This document shows, piece by piece, positions 58,024 through 64,000 of a stretch of DNA of 64,000 nt. Origin of the DNA: Daphnia carinata (Eukaryota; Arthropoda; Branchiopoda; Diplostraca; Daphniidae); the NCBI RefSeq assembly GCF_022539665.2, contig NC_081336.1:7416778-7480777 (forward strand), in the 5' to 3' direction. Position 1 is the first letter of the stretch; the number at the start of each line of letters is the position of its first letter. Below the pieces are notes generated by a model. The model was not told the DNA's origin. It did no database searches and worked only from the letters and a program-made list of their open reading frames with translations. Both the position numbers and the translations under genes were made by a program.

Positions 58024-58343
58024 CCCAGTTGGACGGTAAATGGAAAAAGGCACTAAATCTTTTTAGCCAATGGCCAAACTTCTTCTTCAACATTCCTACT
58101 TGTTTGGCATAGAATATGCTACAACGCCTTCTGTTCCCAATGAAAAGCTCCCCATTGGGTCTTAACTACTGAAACATCTGCATTAATCTGCTACCCTCAC
58201 TGGTCCCAGCTACACGAAATTGGCTACCTTCAGGTAGACGGCTGTTTGACTTCTGATACAAATACAACCAAAAGACCTACGGGTGTTACTACAATTTCAC
58301 AAGTACGGCGATTGGCACCAATTTTCATCAAGTAGTAAGGAAA

Positions 58344-58715
58344 ATGCCCCCCAAAGTTAGTGGAAAAGCAGCGAAGAAGGCTGGTAAGGCCCAGAAGAAC
58401 ATTGTTAAGGGAGACAAGAAGAAGAAGCGCAAGAGGAAGGAGAGCTACGCCATTTACATCTACAAAGTGTTGAAGCAGGTCCACCCCGACACTGGCATCT
58501 CCTCCAAAGCCATGACGATCATGAACAGCTTCGTCAACGACATTTTCGAGCGCATCGCCGGAGAGTCTTCCCGTCTTGCTCACTACAACAAGCGTTCGAC
58601 CATCACATCCCGGGAAATCCAGACGGCCGTCCGTCTGCTTTTGCCCGGTGAGTTGGCCAAGCACGCCGTGTCTGAAGGCACCAAGGCCGTCACCAAGTAC
58701 ACCAGCACCAAGTAG
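58344..58715 (+). CDS. H2B: histone H2B, right arm
   Basis: Full-length 123-codon H2B with the same protein sequence as the left copy ([12 protein letters not shown] to AVTKYTSTK). It is divergent from the broken H2A with 401 bp between starts. The bases after the stop (GATTTTCTGATCTC..) differ from the left arm, then identity resumes at the stem-loop. Confidence 0.98.
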   Translation: MPPKVSGKAAKKAGKAQKNIVKGDKKKKRKRKESYAIYIYKVLKQVHPDTGISSKAMTIMNSFVNDIFERIAGESSRLAHYNKRSTITSREIQTAVRLLLPGELAKHAVSEGTKAVTKYTSTK

Positions 58716-58747
58716 ATTTTCTGATCTCTTGTCCTCTTATACCAAAC

Positions 58748-58763
58748 GGCCCTTTTCAGGGCC
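58748..58763 (+). terminator. histone 3' stem-loop of right H2B
   Basis: Perfect GGCCCTTTTCAGGGCC hairpin 32 bp after the stop. Confidence 0.95.
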
Positions 58764-59945
58764 ACCAAATGTTTAAGAAATGGAATTTGCTTCAGTCCGC
58801 TGTTAAGTTTGCCAATTCTTTTTTGCTACGAATTTCATGTGACCATTTGACTTGGTATAGAAGGTGCGTAGAGGGCAGATTGGTCGCAATGTTATAAATG
58901 GTAACAATCTTTCAACAAATTAAAACTAATGAACAAAACAGTATTTCCCACTGCCACTTGTCCTCAACACTTACCTAGCTAAGATGTATGTACCATGAGC
59001 CTTGTCCGAACTAAGAAGGGTTCACGTGTCGTCCAGTAAAACAAGATTTAAAAAATCGGCAAAATGTAGCACATGTTGCACTCAGATGGAAGAAACTTTA
59101 TCACAGGCAGGGTAATAAACGGCATAAGCTGTCGAGGGAAAACTTGCAGACAGGGGAGAACACATTTTTGCGTTGTATTCGTAAGAGTAGCTGTTGCGTT
59201 ATGAAAAACCAATGCAAAGGACGTTCAAGGGCAATGATTCTAAAGAAAGTTCGAGAAGGGGGAGAGGGTACGAAAACTGAAAGACAAAAATAATGAGCTT
59301 ATGATCTTTGTTGCCAAAAGGGCAATACAAAATTAACTAGAAAGTTGCATAGTCGACTGCAGCTTACAACTCCTTGCCCGCTTTTTCTCAAGCGTTCATT
59401 CCCTTGTAAACTTTGAGCCTACTTGATGTCTATGCGGGAATCACACTTTTAAGTAACTCTATCCATAGATAACGGGGCTTGCAAATCCGTTCAAAGTAAT
59501 CGTTGGTGGGGGCGTCCATTTACTCAATTTTCAAAGGATCCTAGATTGTTTGTGTGTGTGTGTGTGTGTGTGTACAATGTAATTGATAGTTAAAATAAGA
59601 GCAAAAGGATTGCAATGTTGAAGAATACCTCGTGGCAACATCAAGCCAGGCAAAAATGGACGCATATTTCGGCCAAGGTCCCTGAGACGAGAACAACGTA
59701 ATCGATCTTTTTGAAAGGGTTTACATTATTACCTGCATCTGACAGATGTGCTTCATTTATGAGTTTAGTTCACGGAAAATGCATGGAAACCAATATAGCA
59801 GTCAATAGAGACAACCCCTAAGCAATTGATATGGAACGTTTTCAGCAAAACAGAAAGAGAACATTTCTTAAACTTATCTGATTTACAATTTCAGCTTGGT
59901 GAAATTTAAAAAGCAGTAACCCACTCTCTTCTTCATTTAAATGGT
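58764..59945. other. H2B-H4 intergenic region, right (no H1)
   Basis: Mirror of 37253-38434, with the TG run at 59551-59573. No linker histone or other gene is seen. Confidence 0.7.
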
Positions 59946-59961
59946 GGCCCTGAAAAGGGCC
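59946..59961 (-). terminator. histone 3' stem-loop of right H4
   Basis: Perfect hairpin on the minus strand, 35 bp after the H4 stop. Confidence 0.95.
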
Positions 59962-59996
59962 GATGGGTACACAAGTGCTGGAATAGTTCTCGAAAT

Positions 59997-60545
<549 letters not shown>

Positions 60546-60577
60546 TTCAACATTTTCCATGTGCTTTACACTGTTAA

Positions 60578-61003
<426 letters not shown>

Positions 61004-61031
61004 ACTACAACTACGATCTGTGCAACAAAAC

Positions 61032-61047
61032 GGTCCTTTTCAGGGCC
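61032..61047 (+). terminator. histone 3' stem-loop of right H3
   Basis: GGTCCTTTTCAGGGCC, with the same G-T wobble as the left copy. Confidence 0.9.
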
Positions 61048-61075
61048 ACCAAACTGTTTTGAAGAGCTTTTGCAA

Positions 61076-62037
61076 CCCAGCTTACCTTCACTTTCAAATA
61101 GGTTATTCGCCTTCATCTTCAGCCACCAATGGTGAGAAGATCCTAGTTTTATACACCAGACCTACACCATAGCTATCATTAGTAAATGGTACCACTAAAA
61201 CGTAAATGCCACTGTTTAGCTTCATTACCCTACTGGGGTACTAATATGGATGGGCTTCAGATCTGGATGGCGCTGATACTTGTTGGATCGGAAATTTATT
61301 CGAAGCAATTTGTTGGACGCGTAAAAAACGCGATCAATTTGAAATCGTGCTGTAATCGTTAACTTCCTCTAGAACATTTTCGATGTTTTCTGCTAAATTA
61401 ATATTAGAAAAACTTAGTTAAAGGCAAACACGAACACTCAATCATCTAAGGGATTTTTGTTTTCTAAAATTGCCAACTTCAATCACTAAGTACGCCATCA
61501 TAAGACTCGATTCAAATGTGTTCGAACGAAACAACAATTTGCATATATAAGTTTATATATACCAATGCTCATGAAGGGAACATTGTGGTCGACAAAAAAG
61601 ACAATGGAACAACTTCAAGATTAATCAAACATAATCGCATGGAAAAATGATGTCAACCCACAAACAAGCTATTTACCAAATCAATGACTTAGATCATCTG
61701 GGCCACCATTCATCAACCAAGCGGGAATTTAAGGAGGTTTCTCGCTGTACATTGACAACAATAATGCGATTAAGAAATGAGCGGAGTAATATCTCGATTG
61801 AAATGTTACTAAATGAACGATTGTAACCAATCTAGAGATTACTTACTTTTTCCCCATGCGTCAGTTATGAAACGACAAAGCGTAGTGAGAGAGACGTTAC
61901 GGACAATGTTACAGGAAATGCGTTAACCCCATTTTAACGCAACACTTATTGGAAGAATGGCCTGGCTACGTCCTAAAAAAACAACCAAAGGCGCTACAGC
62001 ACTAGCATTCGGTACTTGATTCATCACATTTCCGTTG

Positions 62038-62069
<32 letters not shown>

Positions 62070-62134
62070 AGTGAACTAAACATTGAAAGAAAATATTTCT
62101 TTTTTTAAACATGCATTAGATCAAAAGTTTTTCA
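61076..62134. other. intergenic region between palindrome and GPAT gene
   Basis: Unique non-coding DNA with a T run of about 29 at 62041-62069. No gene recognised; it may include the GPAT 3' UTR. Confidence 0.5.
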
Positions 62135-64000
62135 TCACTCCACTTTCAATCGCTTGCTGAATTCTTCCTGTTGCTTTTGTTTCCATTCTTTCTTGGCGTT
62201 CATTCGTTTAAGTGCGCCATCCCTAAGAACAAGCCCAAAAACGATTACAACTCCAGAAGTGCATTCGGTTTTTTTTTGTTTTTCACAAAAAAATTTTAAT
62301 TTAAATAAACTTACCAAGACAGATCTACCAGGCCACCCTGTTTTGCAATGACGGCTTTGACTCGATTGGCGAAATCAATTGCACTCTCTTCAGCTCGCCG
62401 ATGCATAGGTGGTAGATACCAAACATCGCAGACTAAGGCCCAAGACGACATCATCATGTATAAATACTGGATCATTGAATGACGACTTGAATTCCAGAAA
62501 GCATCTGTAAACCGTGCATCGTACTAAATGCCGAACAAACAAAATGATTTTTTATCATATATATATATAAACGGAAGGGCTCGACGTAAATACCTTAATA
62601 GCAACAGGATAAACTACACTGCCAACTTCGAAGCTTCCCTTTTTAAATTGCATCACGGAAGTATTGTTGATGCAGGTTCCCTCCGGAAAAATGAGAATTG
62701 GCAATTTATCAGGATCATCCACATGCTCCTTTAGTCTAATGGGACAACAGTTCACCATAAAAAAAAAGGTAAATTTGAATGTAAGCGTTACCGCGCCTGC
62801 TGAATACTGTTAAGGAAACCAACCTTTTAGCAACAGTTTCGCGATCTTTGACTTCGGAACGTTCAAACCAGATGTGCGCAGAAGCGCGCGCCAATGCCCG
62901 CTGAATAATACCCAAGAAACCTCCATGACGCTGGCCAATCTTAAAACATGAATTTGATGGTTATCATCTAAACACGCCATAAAACCAGAAATTCAACTTA
63001 CCAAAGCGTACGAGTTGTCGCAATGAAGTACCATAACGTCTACTGGGGTTGTGTGATTGGCAACACAGATACCAGATTTGGGAATATTTTCTTTGTTGTG
63101 AAAGGTAATTACTGCTGACAAAGCGCAGGATAGAAAATTGAAGCACCATATTGAAACCTTTAAAAAAAAAAAAAAAAAAATAGAAAGTAAATTTTGTTTT
63201 TGCCAACTTTTTGAAGATACGATTAAAGCACAGCACATGTAGATTCGGACTTTGTCCCTATCGAACCACACAGAGATCAAGTTTTATCTAAGAGGTCAAA
63301 TGGATAACTAAACAGACTAAAGAAATTATATGGACTTGAAATTACCTTCTCATAAACGGCTCTCTTCATGGCGCCTTCATTCAAAAATCCAACTAAAGCT
63401 GTGCATAATGTCAACCAAATAACCTAAGCAAATACAAGGAAAAATGGAATTAAATAAATAGTTTCATTACATATGCGATAGTGAAAAGCAAACTCACAGC
63501 TAAAAAGCAAATTGTTATCCTGCTTGGTAGAAGAATAAAGTAACGTATAAAGAAACCGATGATCCAGGTAACAGTAAGGCGAATACTGATGAACTCGTAA
63601 TGTCGGTTTGTGCGAGTAAGAAGATTCCATGACTTTATGTTTAAATTTTCGTTTGTTTTCCGGGAGGTGAAGAGGGTAGATTTTTTTAGTTATTGGCTTT
63701 TAAGAATTAATTAGGAAGTGATACCTTTAGCTCCTCAGCTACAAATCGTTGTGTAACTTCATCTTCAATTATTGCCTCCATACCAGCATGAACAAAGTCT
63801 AGGCAGTCTGATAGGATAAAATCACGTTGCAAACTGTTAAATGATCTGTTTCTGGGAATAGATGCTGTCTTCGGTGAAGAATTTCCATTTGGTAAGAGTA
63901 CCAGGTCTTCTTTAGACATTGCCGATGATTTAATTATGGCATGCCCAGGTGACAAATTATCTTCAACTTGTTCGACTGATTCAGCTATGTTCCCATTTGC
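62135..64000 (-). CDS. Gpat4: GPAT3/4-type glycerol-3-phosphate acyltransferase, C-terminal part (5' end outside window)
   Basis: ER membrane acyltransferase of the GPAT3/GPAT4 (AGPAT6/9) branch, which makes lysophosphatidate for triacylglycerol and phospholipid synthesis. Acyltransferase motifs in order on the minus strand: GICVANHTTPVDVMVLHCDN (63080-63010; the family usually has NHTSP, here NHTTP, with the catalytic H and D kept), an ERSEVKDR-like exon with GFLGIIQRALARASAHIWFE (62940-62830), then LPILIFPEGTCINNTSV (62710-62650) and FKKGSFEVGSVVYPVAIK. The last exon ends FSKRLKVE with its stop at 62135. Near 63950-63725 the N-terminal cytosolic part includes FVHAGMEAIIEDEVTQRF, also typical of the branch. 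Hydrophobic segments lie between 63640 and 63350. At least seven short exons are present; edges are approximate, and the choice between paralogues 3 and 4 is not resolved. Confidence 0.9.

Overview
The window looks like nuclear DNA of an arthropod, most likely a crustacean such as Daphnia. This is inferred from the gene set, many 60-100 bp GT-AG introns, long A/T homopolymers and metazoan replication-dependent histone genes with 3' stem-loops. No marker in the window fixes the species.

Part 1, 1-35.6 kb, is an ordinary gene-bearing stretch. It holds the 3' part of a MAGI scaffold gene (+, from within the guanylate-kinase-like domain to the stop at 7884). A gene I do not recognise follows (+, coding 17141-18668, with a possible remote 5' exon near 12.5-12.8 kb). 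A possible 55-residue spliced ORF (21623-21950) precedes TAF1B, the RNA polymerase I initiation factor subunit (+, 22869-25923). TAF1B converges on EDRF1 (-, 26211-30434). A second unrecognised three-exon gene (+, 32705-35422) has a compact conserved-looking C-terminus.

Part 2, 36124-61075, is a giant inverted repeat. Two arms of about 8.34 kb (36124-44459 and 52736-61075) are mirror images around a spacer of about 8.28 kb. Each arm carries an H3/H4 divergent pair and an H2B/H2A divergent pair, with no H1. H3, H4 and H2B are intact in both arms, and all genes keep their stem-loops. H2A is broken by the same nonsense changes and insertions in both arms. Distal to the histones each arm holds a hairpin, a 1.1 kb terminal-inverted-repeat element, tRNA-like modules and a repeat with a run of strong hairpins (repeat A). 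A third copy of repeat A and an older fragment lie in the spacer. The spacer also contains intron-bearing pseudogene pieces of POLD1 and of a USP4/15-type deubiquitinase, a 23-bp minisatellite and a piggyBac-like MITE.

Part 3, 61.1-64 kb, is a short intergenic stretch and the C-terminal part of a GPAT3/4-type glycerol-3-phosphate acyltransferase (-), which runs off the right edge.

The most unusual content is the histone palindrome. Its arms are near identical in non-coding DNA, yet synonymous differences cluster inside the histone coding regions. That pattern suggests gene conversion from other histone copies. All comparisons were made by eye.
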